Of a DNA stretch of 64,000 nt, positions 17,517-26,966 are shown in pieces. The notes under the pieces were generated by a model that saw only the letters and a list, made by a program, of their open reading frames with translations, had not been told where the DNA came from and ran no database searches. This DNA is from Subsaxibacter sp. CAU 1640 (GTDB taxonomy: Bacteria > Bacteroidota > Bacteroidia > Flavobacteriales > Flavobacteriaceae), in assembly GCF_023156585.1 (NCBI RefSeq), contig NZ_JALNMI010000005.1, positions 124,001 to 188,000 of the forward strand, in the 5' to 3' direction. The position numbers were made by a program, and so were the translations under genes. Numbering within the stretch: position 1 is the first letter of the stretch; the number at the start of each line of letters is the position of its first letter.

Positions 17517-18662
17517 TTAGCGGTTTTCAGTCCAAGTGTCGATATATCTTTCAGCAATCCTCACATAATGATGCTCCTGTTCAATAAAAGCTCTAGCGTT
17601 TTTTGAAATTTCTGTGATTTTTTCAGGATTGAGAATCAGCCATTCCAATTTGTCAGCAATTTTTTTAGCATTAGGCAAAGCATTGATGGCAACCGTGTCT
17701 TCTTTCAAGCCATAATAGTCCAACCATTCTTTTTCGGCACCTGTAAATACCACCTTGCCCTTGGCCATGGCTTCAAGTGCGTTATAGCCTTGATCGTAAG
17801 CGTACACCTGATCCAATAATATATGGCAAGAATCATAAATCTTTATGTAATCATCATAAGGTAAACTTTCAGTTTTGATGATGTCAACTTTGTCATCAAA
17901 TTTTTGCTTGATGATTTCCAAAGCTTCGTCAAAAATATCATTCCCTTTTTTGTAATAGTTATGTTTGTTGACACCATGGAAGATGATAATTTTATCTCCA
18001 AGCATAATTTCAGAGTACTTTAATGCATCCACATTCACAGGATTGGGAATCAGTCCAAGGTAATTATCTTTCCCAAGCATAGGAAGGTGATAATCCATGT
18101 CTGTCGCAATAGCGCCCTTAATGTGTTTCTTTAGAAAGTTATGAAGCTGTACATATGGTTTTGTGAGATATTTTAATGAATAATTGAATGTCTTTTTAGA
18201 TACCTTTCCTTCAAAGTATGGCGTGAGATAGGAATACCTATATTTTTTCTCGTTTGCGTATGAAACTGTTGTATAATCATCACCACAACACAGTAAAAAC
18301 ATGCTCTTGTTTTGGTTTTTAAGTTGTTGAAGTAGTTCTATTTGCTTTTTAGGATGAATTGTCAAAGCATCCTCATTAATCAATTGCACCACATCATAAT
18401 CCTTCAATTTGTGTAAGATTTTTTTGAAACGATGAGCAATTTCAAAATGGGCAATATCTTTTTTTGTGAATCTGAAAATAACTTTTCTGATAAGAAATGG
18501 AAGTCCTTTATTTAAAACAATACTATCTATATTGGCATCAACAGGAAAGTTTTTGAATTGGTCGCCAGAACCTACCAAAAAAACATCATGTCCCAAAGCG
18601 ATTAAACCTTCTTTTAAAGAATTGTGAAGTCTACTAAACTCGCCAACCAAAAGTATTTTCAT
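17517..18662 (-). CDS. Family 4-like glycosyltransferase (GT-B fold)
   Basis: About 381 residues from the ATG at 18662, chosen because MKILLVGEFSRLHNSLKEG is the usual GT-B N-terminus (an in-frame start at 18689 adds nine residues). The C-terminal nucleotide-sugar half shows VDALKYSEIMLGDKIIIFHG, DSCHILLDQVYAYDQGYNAL and EAMAKGKVVFTGAEKEWLD, the EX7E-like acidic region of GT4 enzymes. It probably adds one sugar of the repeat unit; donor and acceptor are unknown. Confidence 0.8.
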   Translation of the reverse strand: MKILLVGEFSRLHNSLKEGLIALGHDVFLVGSGDQFKNFPVDANIDSIVLNKGLPFLIRKVIFRFTKKDIAHFEIAHRFKKILHKLKDYDVVQLINEDALTIHPKKQIELLQQLKNQNKSMFLLCCGDDYTTVSYANEKKYRYSYLTPYFEGKVSKKTFNYSLKYLTKPYVQLHNFLKKHIKGAIATDMDYHLPMLGKDNYLGLIPNPVNVDALKYSEIMLGDKIIIFHGVNKHNYYKKGNDIFDEALEIIKQKFDDKVDIIKTESLPYDDYIKIYDSCHILLDQVYAYDQGYNALEAMAKGKVVFTGAEKEWLDYYGLKEDTVAINALPNAKKIADKLEWLILNPEKITEISKNARAFIEQEHHYVRIAERYIDTWTENR

Positions 18663-18712
18663 GCGTAATTTTATACATTTGTTCTTCAAATATAATTGTT
18701 TGGTCTCACATT

Positions 18713-19531
18713 ATGACAAAACCAGAACCTAGGTTAGAAATCCTTATTGCAACGCTCAACAGAAGCTCTTTGGATTTTCTTGATGTCATGTTCCAAAATA
18801 ATGATCTCTCCAAGCATTCCATTCTAATTGTCAATCAGACCACTGATGACTGCATTTTAAAATCTGACCAGTCTCATATTCGAGTGATAAATTCGTTTGA
18901 AAGGGGTTTGAGCAAGAGTCGAAATTTGGCTATTGATAATGCCATTGGAGATATTTGTTTATTGGCAGATGATGATGCTATTTATTTGAAGGATTTTGAA
19001 AAAATCATTTTGGAAAGTTATGATAATCAACCACAAGCTGATGTCATTACTTTTAAAACTCTAACCACAGAGAACAAACCATTTTATAAGTATCCGAAGA
19101 AATCTAAAAGTTTAGGGGCTTTCAGTGAGTATGTGCTTTCTATTGAAATCTCCTTCAAGAAAGATGCCATCAAGAACAGCAAAATTCGGTATGACGAACA
19201 ATTCGGGCTTGGTGCTATGTTTCAAGATAGTGAGAACTATATCTTTTTAAAACAATTGCAGGACCATACAGACCTCAATCTATATTTCGTATCAGAATTT
19301 ATAGTGATTCACAAACCATTTACATCAAGTGATGAAATAAATTCTGATCGATTTGTATTTGCCAGGAGTGCATTAAATTATAAATTTTACAAGCAAATAG
19401 CCTATTTTTGGTTAGTTAAATATTTGCTTTTTCTTTTAAGAAACAAGTATATCGGGTTTTCAGAAATTAGCACCAAATGGAAAGTAGGACTCAACGGAAT
19501 TAAAACTTATAAAAAACTAAAGGCAAATTAG
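18713..19531 (+). CDS. Family 2 glycosyltransferase
   Basis: A 272-residue protein with LEILIATLNRSSLDFLDVM, RGLSKSRNLAIDNAIGD and ICLLADDDAIYLKDFEKI, the GT-A donor-binding region with its acidic triad. The C-terminus has a hydrophobic patch (YFWLVKYLLFLLRN) that may touch the membrane. It is divergent from the GT4 gene (50 bp) and is followed by the FdtA-type gene after 4 bp, so the two are co-transcribed. Confidence 0.82.
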   Translation: MTKPEPRLEILIATLNRSSLDFLDVMFQNNDLSKHSILIVNQTTDDCILKSDQSHIRVINSFERGLSKSRNLAIDNAIGDICLLADDDAIYLKDFEKIILESYDNQPQADVITFKTLTTENKPFYKYPKKSKSLGAFSEYVLSIEISFKKDAIKNSKIRYDEQFGLGAMFQDSENYIFLKQLQDHTDLNLYFVSEFIVIHKPFTSSDEINSDRFVFARSALNYKFYKQIAYFWLVKYLLFLLRNKYIGFSEISTKWKVGLNGIKTYKKLKAN

Positions 19532-19535
19532 ATTT

Positions 19536-19946
19536 ATGCAAACAACGCTTCAAGACATAAAATTGGTTGACATTCCCAAAATCGAAGACCGTCGTGGCAA
19601 TCTATCTGTCATTGAAAAGGATTGTGTGCCTTTTGATGTAAAGCGTGTATACTATTTGTACGATGTGCCAAGTGGTGCTTATCGAGGTGGCCATTCACAT
19701 AAAAAGTTGGTGCAGTTTTTAATTGCATTGAGTGGTAGTTTTGAGGTAGTTTTGAAAGATGGAAAACATGTAGAAAGAGTTATGTTGAACAGACCTGACC
19801 AAGGTTTGTTGATTCCCACAGGAATTTGGAGAGAGCTTGAGAATTTTTCTTCAGGTGCTGTCTGCTTAGTATTGGCCTCGGAAGTATATGACGAAGAAGA
19901 TTACATCCGCAACTTCAGGACGTTTAAGTCAACGAAACGAACTTAA
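19536..19946 (+). CDS. fdtA: FdtA/QdtA-type dTDP-4-keto-6-deoxyglucose 3,4-ketoisomerase
   Basis: A 136-residue cupin. IPKIEDRRGNLSVIE, VKRVYYLYDVPSGAYRGGHS and HKKLVQFLIALSGSFEVVLKDG are signature blocks of the FdtA/QdtA/WxcM family; the histidine in RGGHSHKK is the catalytic region. The enzyme moves the keto group from C4 to C3 of dTDP-6-deoxyhexose, producing the substrate of the aminotransferase at 13772. Fuc3 or Qui3 stereochemistry cannot be decided by eye. Its last 18 bp overlap the convergent glycosyltransferase gene. Confidence 0.85.
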   Translation: MQTTLQDIKLVDIPKIEDRRGNLSVIEKDCVPFDVKRVYYLYDVPSGAYRGGHSHKKLVQFLIALSGSFEVVLKDGKHVERVMLNRPDQGLLIPTGIWRELENFSSGAVCLVLASEVYDEEDYIRNFRTFKSTKRT

Positions 19947-20867
19947 TTCAAATCCTTTTGATCGAAGAGTCTTTTTCAATTTTAGCAAACGGTTTAAAAT
20001 TAATGGCGACATCTTTAATAACAACTGTTGCTTAACATTTAGATTCTGCTTATCGATACTGTCTCTTAAATCTCGAAATTGTTTCCTGTTTCCTTCAAGG
20101 CGATGCTGAATTGCCATGGCAAACCGATTCAAATCAAGATACTTTTTTAAGCTTCTATTGTTGATCTCTTCATTTTTAAACTTATCAAAATTCAAATGAT
20201 TTCTCTCGTTTACACTAGATTTTGAAACCTGATTGTCAGCATCCATTTCGATGATTACACTTACTTCACTATTGAAAGAAACATCATAATTTAGCGCAAT
20301 ACGAATCCATAAGTCGATATCCTCACCTGAATTGTATAGTGTGTCAAATCCTTTCATACGATCAAAAATGTCCTTCGGAATCATTGCTGAAGAAGCAGAT
20401 GCAATACAATTAATGGTACTTGATTCAAAAAAATCATCCACTTTACCTAACCAACCTTTTGTAGTAGGAATTTTATTGAATATGGATGGAATAATGTAAC
20501 CTTTTGATCTGTGCTCATAAGCTGCTGCATATAAACCGCAATCAGGATATTGATCATAAATATTCTTTAAATTTTCAAGATGATTTGGTTTCCATTCATC
20601 ATCTGCATCTAGGAATGCAATGAACCTTCCTTTAGCTAGTGCAGTTCCAAAATTTCTTGCATTTGACACGCCTTTGTTCTGAATGTCAACTATTTTAATT
20701 CTGTTATCCAATACCTGTCTAGCTTTGGTTCCGCTTTCATCAGTAGAGCCATCATTAATTACAATAACCTCATAATCATGAAATGTTTGATTCAATACAC
20801 TTTCAAGTGTATTTTTGATATGTTTTTCTTTGTTATAAAGTGGTATGACTACAGAAAAAAATGTCAT
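19929..20867 (-). CDS. Family 2 glycosyltransferase
   Basis: A 312-residue GT-A enzyme: FFSVVIPLYNKEKHIKNTLE, VIVINDGSTDESG, GVSNARNFGTALAKGRFIAF, then the DxD block LDADDEWKPNHLENL and a C-terminal GEDIDLWIRIAL (the ED/W catalytic-base region). A basic C-terminal tail follows. It overlaps the end of fdtA tail to tail. Sugar specificity cannot be told. Confidence 0.88.
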   Translation of the reverse strand: MTFFSVVIPLYNKEKHIKNTLESVLNQTFHDYEVIVINDGSTDESGTKARQVLDNRIKIVDIQNKGVSNARNFGTALAKGRFIAFLDADDEWKPNHLENLKNIYDQYPDCGLYAAAYEHRSKGYIIPSIFNKIPTTKGWLGKVDDFFESSTINCIASASSAMIPKDIFDRMKGFDTLYNSGEDIDLWIRIALNYDVSFNSEVSVIIEMDADNQVSKSSVNERNHLNFDKFKNEEINNRSLKKYLDLNRFAMAIQHRLEGNRKQFRDLRDSIDKQNLNVKQQLLLKMSPLILNRLLKLKKTLRSKGFELSSFR

Positions 20868-20908
20868 TCTTAATTTGCTATTAGATGTTCATTTATTCTT
20901 AATTGTGC

Positions 20909-20916
20909 TAACTTTG
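20909..20916 (+). promoter_or_regulatory. -7 promoter box close to a start codon (possible leaderless mRNA)
   Basis: TAACTTTG matches TAnnTTTG exactly and ends 5 bases before the ATG at 20922. If used, transcription would start at or within a base or two of the start codon. No TTG lies 17-23 bp upstream, which weakens the call. Confidence 0.4.
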
Positions 20917-20921
20917 TTTTG

Positions 20922-22046
20922 ATGAAGCTACAAAAGTTGCAAATTGTTTCTTTCGAGAACCCATATCCTCCAAATTACGGTGGAATTATAGATGTTTATT
21001 ACAAAATAAAATATCTCTCTAAATTAAATATAGAAATTTATCTACATATATATACTCACGATCGCTTTGATATCTCAAAGCTTCAAACCTACTGTAAAAA
21101 GGTTTACACATACAAAAGGAATAAATCGATCATTAACTTTCTGTCTAAAAAACCTTATAGAGTAACTTCTCGCGTGTCCGACCAAATTTATAACAATTTA
21201 CGACAAGTAGATGCGCCAATCATTTTTGAAGGTTTGCAGAGCACGGAAGTACTATTAAGTAATAAACCTCTGAACAAATTGATTGTGAGGGCTCATAATA
21301 TCGAACATCTTTATTATTATGGCTTATCACAAAGCGCAAGTAATATATTCAAGAAATGGTTATATAAAGTTGAAGGATATAAATTCAAACATTATGAGAA
21401 ATTGTTGCATTCTGTAAATGCGATTCTAGCGCTGTCAAAGAAGGAATACAACTATTTTTCAAATTATTATGATACTGATACGTATTATCTGCCTGTTTTT
21501 CATGGTAACCAAGAGATTTTGAGACTTGAAGGAAAAGGAGACTATGCATTATACCATGGTGACCTGACTACCGAAGATAATATTTCGTCCGCTAAAACTT
21601 TGATTTCGGTTTTTGCCAATCTACCTTATAAGTTTGTAATAGCAAGCTCTCAATTGCCAAGCGTATTACAGAAGGTAATTCAAAATCATAAAAATATAAG
21701 TTTTGAAGAGCTTGGGAACAATGAAGAAGATTTACTCAATTTAATAAGTAATGCTCATGTTAATGTATTATATTCTAATCAACCAACTGGCACTAAATTG
21801 AAGGTTTTCTATGCATTATATAACGGAAGATTTTGCGTCATAAATGACAATATAGTTGATGATGATGCCATACGGGCTCTGTGTGAAATTGCAAATACAC
21901 AAGAAGAATTAGCACATAAAATTCATCAAGCTTTTGGTCAGGACTTCAACTACAGCCAAGAGAGAGATAAGGTTTTAAAAGAGTATTTGCCTTTAAATCA
22001 AGCAGAAAAACTTGTAAATATTCTCAACGAAATTATAAATAAATAA
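20922..22046 (+). CDS. GT-B glycosyltransferase (family 1/4-like)
   Basis: A 374-residue protein from the ATG at 20922 (the TTG at 20919 is directly adjacent). KLQIVSFENPYPPNYGGIID has the glycine-rich acceptor loop, LIVRAHNIEHLYYYGLS is a common GT4 block, and DYALYHGDLTTEDN with SNAHVNVLYSNQPTGTKLKV forms the donor site. It is likely a polysaccharide-building enzyme and is followed after 4 bp by the 2OG oxygenase gene. Confidence 0.75.
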   Translation: MKLQKLQIVSFENPYPPNYGGIIDVYYKIKYLSKLNIEIYLHIYTHDRFDISKLQTYCKKVYTYKRNKSIINFLSKKPYRVTSRVSDQIYNNLRQVDAPIIFEGLQSTEVLLSNKPLNKLIVRAHNIEHLYYYGLSQSASNIFKKWLYKVEGYKFKHYEKLLHSVNAILALSKKEYNYFSNYYDTDTYYLPVFHGNQEILRLEGKGDYALYHGDLTTEDNISSAKTLISVFANLPYKFVIASSQLPSVLQKVIQNHKNISFEELGNNEEDLLNLISNAHVNVLYSNQPTGTKLKVFYALYNGRFCVINDNIVDDDAIRALCEIANTQEELAHKIHQAFGQDFNYSQERDKVLKEYLPLNQAEKLVNILNEIINK

Positions 22047-22050
22047 TAGC

Positions 22051-22878
22051 ATGGAGAACTTGACCACAAAAATGATTGCCCAGTATATTTATGATTCTAT
22101 TTTGTTGAAGACAGAGGAATTAAGGAAAACATATAAGAAATCTGAACCCCAAATAGGCTATTTATACATTGACAACTTGCTTCCCGAAGATCTAGCATTA
22201 AAATGCCATGAAGTATTTCCTTCTCAATCAAAGATGAGGTGTCTTAAAAGTCTTCGTGAGTATAAATACGTTTCTGCACAAATGGATTCGCACGACCCTC
22301 TTTTGGAACAAGTTATTTATGCATTTCAAGATGAGAGGATTGTTAAGTTAATTGGGTCTATTTGTGGCATAGATAAGCTTTATGCAGATAAATCTTTATA
22401 TGCTGGTGGCTTGTCATTAATGGCAAAGAATAATTTTTTACATCCACATTTAGACAATTCTCATGATGCAGAGAGGGAGAGGTGGCGTGTTTTAAACCTT
22501 TTATATTATGTCACTCCAGATTGGGAGAATAGTAATGGTGGTCATTTAGAATTATGGCCTAACGGTCCGAAAACGGAACCACTAGTTATCGAGAGTAAAT
22601 TTAATCGTTTAGTTATAATGGCAACTCACGATAGGTCATGGCACTCAGTTAATGAAGTGAAAATAGATAGGAGCAGATGCTGTATTTCAAATTATTATTT
22701 TAGTGACGAGCCTTTAAAAAATACAGATCGTTTTCATGTTACTAAATTTAGAGGTAGGCCTGAAGATACTCTAACCAATATTATTCTGGATATCGATGCA
22801 AGCTTTCGCATGTTCGTGAGAAGGATTTTTAAAAAAGGAATTCGAAAAAACCCTCATATATACAAGAAGAAGGATTAA
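22051..22878 (+). CDS. 2-oxoglutarate/Fe(II)-dependent oxygenase-like protein
   Basis: A 275-residue protein with the jelly-roll iron motif HPHLDNS (HxD), NLLYYVTPDWENSNGGHLEL and the distal histidine in HDRSWHSVNEVK, followed by RCCISNYYFS. This matches prolyl-hydroxylase-type 2OG-Fe(II) oxygenases. In polysaccharide clusters such enzymes can hydroxylate sugars, lipids or peptides; the substrate is unknown. It ends 4 bp inside the convergent methyltransferase-like gene. Confidence 0.75.
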   Translation: MENLTTKMIAQYIYDSILLKTEELRKTYKKSEPQIGYLYIDNLLPEDLALKCHEVFPSQSKMRCLKSLREYKYVSAQMDSHDPLLEQVIYAFQDERIVKLIGSICGIDKLYADKSLYAGGLSLMAKNNFLHPHLDNSHDAERERWRVLNLLYYVTPDWENSNGGHLELWPNGPKTEPLVIESKFNRLVIMATHDRSWHSVNEVKIDRSRCCISNYYFSDEPLKNTDRFHVTKFRGRPEDTLTNIILDIDASFRMFVRRIFKKGIRKNPHIYKKKD

Positions 22879-23768
22879 TCGAACTGCTTTTTGTTGCCTT
22901 CAAAATCCAAATACGGATTGTCTAACACATATGCTTTTCTGTCACGAATTGTTTCAAATCGATGAGGATGGTCTAAAACATGAAGATAATATAATTGCTT
23001 AATCCAATGGGCATTTTTAAACAATCGTTCATTGATAAAGAATGTATGGTGACTTAATTCTCGATATTTCATCTCATTATTAAACTCATCAATAGCGAGT
23101 AATTCCCCACACTTCTTATTGTGATGAGGCATAAAAATGTCATCAAAATACACATATGTCAAAGGCAAGAAGTTTTTAGCATTCGTTTTAAAAAGATCTA
23201 AAACTTGAGTTGTTGAACTATAGTAATCGACATCTATTGATACAAAACCTATGGGAGCCTGCTCATTTAAGCTTTCTATAAATTTAGGAAGGCTGGTATC
23301 AATAGTTCCGAATATCAGCTTGGCTTTACCTTCGATACTACGCTTTAGTAATTCTTTGTTCATCGGGAAATCCCCAACATTATAGTATTCTGGGTGATCT
23401 CTATAGTCCACCGGCTCCGGCATACCTTCACCAGTATCAAAACCATAAATGTCAATCTCAACTCCAGTGGCTTTGGTTACTTTATTGGCAATTTCAATCA
23501 TGTTCATCAGACCTGCCCCATTGGCGACACCAAACTCTAGGATGGAAACTCGGCTAAACCCTTGTTCTTTAGCACGATCTGCCGCAGATAATATCGCAAA
23601 GGCTTGTTGTGGCCGCAACACTAGGTCATAGTCAACTTTTTTTCGAAAAGATCCAAAAAGAAATACGAAAAATGAAATAACATTAAGATGTATTGGTTCA
23701 GAAAAACGTTCTCTGTATAACTTGCGCCATATTCTTCCCTCTGATAACCTTTTCAGTAAATAAGCCAT
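22875..23768 (-). CDS. Class I SAM methyltransferase-like protein
   Basis: A 297-residue protein. VSILEFGVANGAGLMNMIEI is a motif-I-like SAM loop, IDIYGFDTGEGMPEPVDYRD a strand-2 acidic region and IGFVSIDVDYYSSTTQVLDL a later strand. The pattern resembles TylF/MycF-like sugar O-methyltransferases and related proteins of glycan clusters. Methyl transfer is inferred from the fold. The gene is divergent from the beta-helix gene (104 bp) and overlaps the oxygenase end by 4 bp. Confidence 0.65.
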   Translation of the reverse strand: MAYLLKRLSEGRIWRKLYRERFSEPIHLNVISFFVFLFGSFRKKVDYDLVLRPQQAFAILSAADRAKEQGFSRVSILEFGVANGAGLMNMIEIANKVTKATGVEIDIYGFDTGEGMPEPVDYRDHPEYYNVGDFPMNKELLKRSIEGKAKLIFGTIDTSLPKFIESLNEQAPIGFVSIDVDYYSSTTQVLDLFKTNAKNFLPLTYVYFDDIFMPHHNKKCGELLAIDEFNNEMKYRELSHHTFFINERLFKNAHWIKQLYYLHVLDHPHRFETIRDRKAYVLDNPYLDFEGNKKQFD

Positions 23769-23872
23769 TAATTATATTAAATTTATCCAAATCTAATTAA
23801 TAATTTAGATTTTGAAGATATAACATATTCGCAAATCATCCATCATGGCACATTAATTGAATAGTCTCTAAA

Positions 23873-25471
23873 ATGAAACAACATTTACTTCATATTTTCT
23901 TTGGACTCTTGAGCGTTTGGTCGTTTGCACAAAACGAATTTCATGTCACTACAAATGGAAAACCCTCAGGTAATGGAACGCTTCAAAATCCATGGGACTT
24001 ACAAACAGCATTAAGCCAAAAACCGGAGGTCATCAATGGAGATGATACCATTTGGCTTCATGGAGGTATCTATAACGGACGATTTTTAAGCACCATCAAA
24101 AGCACTAAGGAAGGAAAATTTATAACAGTGGCACCTTACCAGCAACAAAAGGTTACGCTTAATGGAAATGCAGAGTCCACAAATCCTGCTGTACTGAACG
24201 TAAGAGGTGGTCAAGTCATTTTTCGGGATTTTGAAATCACATGGTTGGGCTCGTTTTCCAGAGATGAAAAGGATATAAACTTCAAGGTGGGTGGAGGTAT
24301 CAATCATACTTCGGGAGAAGATTGTAGATTTTATAATCTTGTCATCCATAACAATCCTGGTCTTGGTATTGGTTCTTGGAAGCAAACTGGCGGCACTATT
24401 ATAGAGAATTGCTTTATTTATCACAACGGTTATGTTGCTAAAGATGGAAAGGGCAGAGGAGAAGGAATGTACGTGCAAAATGCAAGTGATAAAACCAGAA
24501 TTATTAGAAACAATATCATTTTCGGTAATTATTACAAGGCCGTAGAAGTATGGTCGGCTGGACGAAATGCAACTTTTGATTTCGTAAAAAATATCATCCT
24601 TCAAGATAATATCATTTTTAACAGCGGCTTGCCTACAGGAAATTATTATGATAATATCATTATAGCTACTGATGATAGAAATGGAACGAACAGGGCTAAA
24701 AACATTCAAGTCTTAAACAATGTATTGTACCATAATACAGATTATTTGGCCAATCAGGTAAATGGGGATGGACCTTCATTAACACTAGGTTATGTGGATA
24801 ATTCGCCAGTGGAAGATATTATGGTTAAAGACAATTTCATTTTAGGGCGCAATAATGCCCTGCGATTATTGCATGTCAATTCAATGACCTTTACGGGAAA
24901 CAAAATCTATGGTGGTTATGTGTTTCTAAATGCCAATGAAATGCAATACACCAAAAATTGGAAGATGGACAATAACCATTATTACTCAAAAAAAGCAACG
25001 CCGTTTAGAGTTAATAATGACAAAAATTACAAACTTCAAGATTGGAATAAGACCTTTGATCTTGATAATAAAAGCAAATGGAATAAACACAGTGAGTTTG
25101 ATCTACAACCTGTGTTAATTCTCAAAGAACGCTCACAGCAACCTAATAGTTTTAACCTTGCGCTTTTTGATAAAGAAGGAAAAGAGGTGATGGTTGATTT
25201 CAGCAAGTATCATATTTTAAAAGGCAGCTCGTATCGTATTTATGATGTAGAAAATAGAACAGAAGTGCTCGCTTCTGGCGTTTTGGGAGAGGATAAAAAA
25301 ATCAAGGTAGCTATGGATAATGTAAAGTTCGTTAAACCTTTGCATAACGACAAAGCAGAAAAAACCCTTTCCAATTTTGGTGCATACATTATTGAATTTG
25401 AAACCAACAGTACAAGTTCAGTTGTAGAGTTAAGCGCTTTTGAGAGATTTCTAAAATGGCTTGGTTTTTAG
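23873..25471 (+). CDS. Secreted right-handed beta-helix protein
   Basis: A 532-residue protein with a signal peptide (LHIFFGLLSVWSFAQ, cleaved after Ala-Gln). GKPSGNGTLQNPWDLQTALS at the start of the mature part is the usual entry to parallel beta-helix proteins of the pectate-lyase/DUF1565 type. Repeated turns such as IIENCFIYHNGYV, RIIRNNIIFGNYYKAVEV and ILQDNIIFNSG follow to about residue 360, then a C-terminal beta domain. Polysaccharide lyase or epimerase activity is possible; no catalytic triad is evident. No T9SS tail is seen. Confidence 0.75.
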   Translation: MKQHLLHIFFGLLSVWSFAQNEFHVTTNGKPSGNGTLQNPWDLQTALSQKPEVINGDDTIWLHGGIYNGRFLSTIKSTKEGKFITVAPYQQQKVTLNGNAESTNPAVLNVRGGQVIFRDFEITWLGSFSRDEKDINFKVGGGINHTSGEDCRFYNLVIHNNPGLGIGSWKQTGGTIIENCFIYHNGYVAKDGKGRGEGMYVQNASDKTRIIRNNIIFGNYYKAVEVWSAGRNATFDFVKNIILQDNIIFNSGLPTGNYYDNIIIATDDRNGTNRAKNIQVLNNVLYHNTDYLANQVNGDGPSLTLGYVDNSPVEDIMVKDNFILGRNNALRLLHVNSMTFTGNKIYGGYVFLNANEMQYTKNWKMDNNHYYSKKATPFRVNNDKNYKLQDWNKTFDLDNKSKWNKHSEFDLQPVLILKERSQQPNSFNLALFDKEGKEVMVDFSKYHILKGSSYRIYDVENRTEVLASGVLGEDKKIKVAMDNVKFVKPLHNDKAEKTLSNFGAYIIEFETNSTSSVVELSAFERFLKWLGF

Positions 25472-25480
25472 AGGAAATTT

Positions 25481-26176
25481 TTAGTTTTGAGCCGATGCTT
25501 TCCGCTGCACCACCTCAAAAACTTTGTTTTCATCACACTTCAATGTTTTGCTGGGATAGCGAAGTAACAATGCATAATCATGAGTAGCCATTAGAATGGT
25601 ATTGCCATTTTTGTTGATTTCCTGCAACACTTCCATCACTTCAATACTTGTTTGAGGGTCTAGATTTCCCGTAGGCTCATCGGCGAGAATCAATTCTGGA
25701 TCATTCAGCAAGGCTCTGGCTATGGCAATACGTTGCTGTTCTCCACCCGAAAGTTCATGCGGAAATTTAAAACCTTTGGTCTTCATTGCAACCTTATCTA
25801 GCACTTTCTCAATGCGCTCCTGTATCTTGTTTTTGTCGCTCCAGCCAGTGGCTTTCAATACAAACTCAAGGTTGCTGTTGACGGTTCTGTCCGGTAGCAA
25901 TTTAAAATCCTGAAATACAATTCCCAACTTTCGTCTTAAAAATGGAATGTCTTTTTCCTTTAGTGTACGTAAATCAAAATCTACGATATGACCTTCACCT
26001 TCGGTAAGTTCGAGATCGCCATAAAGCGTTTTCATAAAACTACTTTTTCCGCTTCCGGTTTTACCAATAAGATAGACAAAATCACCCTTTTTCATTTCAA
26101 AGTTGACATCGCTCAACACCATGCTATCGCCTTGAAAAATGGAGACATTTTTTAATTCTAAAACCGTATCAGACAT
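25481..26176 (-). CDS. ftsE: Cell-division ABC ATPase FtsE
   Basis: A 231-residue ABC ATPase: Walker [11 protein letters not shown]-loop [15 protein letters not shown], signature [16 protein letters not shown], Walker [14 protein letters not shown] and the H-loop ATHDYAL. The FKLLPDRTV and [16 protein letters not shown] segments are FtsE-like. FtsE with FtsX drives peptidoglycan hydrolase activation at the septum. No ftsX lies beside it here. It converges with the beta-helix gene (9 bp). Confidence 0.87.
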   Translation of the reverse strand: MSDTVLELKNVSIFQGDSMVLSDVNFEMKKGDFVYLIGKTGSGKSSFMKTLYGDLELTEGEGHIVDFDLRTLKEKDIPFLRRKLGIVFQDFKLLPDRTVNSNLEFVLKATGWSDKNKIQERIEKVLDKVAMKTKGFKFPHELSGGEQQRIAIARALLNDPELILADEPTGNLDPQTSIEVMEVLQEINKNGNTILMATHDYALLLRYPSKTLKCDENKVFEVVQRKASAQN

Positions 26177-26312
26177 TCTATGAGAATTATTATAATTGAG
26201 AACGTAAATGTATTGCTTTATCTATCAAAAATCAAATTTGAATCTCTCAATAACTAACTTGCTAAAAATAGTCGATTTTCTCTGCAATAGAATTATTTAA
26301 AATCCTGTCGGT

Positions 26313-26915
26313 TTACTTTCTATAACTATCTTCAAAAGTCAAACCTTTAAGTATAAGCTGCATACCCCATTTTAAAAGCGCTTGAGATTGCTCATTGTCT
26401 AATCCACAGACATCTTTGGTAACTATGATGGGTTCAATGCCCATAAGTACCGTCAATAAATTTTGTAGTTTCTTCTGTTCTTTTTTGGGTAGGAGGGTAT
26501 TGGTTAAAACCATTTGCAGCGTTTTATTACGTCTTGCGCCTCTTTTGCCTTGCTGATTCCCAGAAGATAAAGTGGTACTCAAATAGTGTCTAAAGGCATT
26601 TTCATAATCAAGGGCAAGCCTATTGTAATAGTGCTGAACACCCATAAGTTGATCCTCTAGATCAAAATGATTGAATTCTTCATATATAGATTCTGGACTT
26701 CTAGTCTTAATGTTCAACCCGGCTTCTGCAATCAACGTCTCAACGTTGGAATAATAGCGATATACAGTGGCTCTAGACATACCAGACTTTGTAGCAACAT
26801 CTTCAAGTGTAAATTTGTCACCTTGGTTAATTAAGTCTTGTGCAGCTATCAAAATACTTTCCCTTGTTTCTATCTTTTGTTTGGTTCTCCCTTTTCGTAG
26901 ATATTCATTTTTCAT
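26313..26915 (-). CDS. TetR/AcrR family repressor
   Basis: A 200-residue protein with the N-terminal helix-turn-helix ESILIAAQDLINQGDKFTLE and VATKSGMSRATVYRYYSNVE, the classic TetR DNA-binding domain, and an alpha-helical ligand domain behind it. It is divergent from a small cupin gene. Two copies of AT(A/G)AGA-N6-TCTTAT overlap the two start regions, so it probably represses both itself and the cupin gene. The ligand is unknown. Confidence 0.9.
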   Translation of the reverse strand: MKNEYLRKGRTKQKIETRESILIAAQDLINQGDKFTLEDVATKSGMSRATVYRYYSNVETLIAEAGLNIKTRSPESIYEEFNHFDLEDQLMGVQHYYNRLALDYENAFRHYLSTTLSSGNQQGKRGARRNKTLQMVLTNTLLPKKEQKKLQNLLTVLMGIEPIIVTKDVCGLDNEQSQALLKWGMQLILKGLTFEDSYRK

Positions 26916-26931
26916 AAGACAAATATCTTAT
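26914..26931. promoter_or_regulatory. TetR operator candidate, site 1
   Basis: ATAAGA (26914-26919), six bases, TCTTAT (26926-26931): a perfect inverted repeat that begins inside the ATG of the tetR gene. The same architecture occurs at 26967-26984. Confidence 0.6.
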
Positions 26932-26966
26932 AAAATTTGTAATTCTCAAAAAATCATGATACTTTT

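Noticed and set aside
17517-18689. Longer start of the GT4 gene at 18689
   Set aside because: The nine extra residues precede the normal GT-B N-terminus MKILLVGEF and intrude on the short divergent promoter gap.
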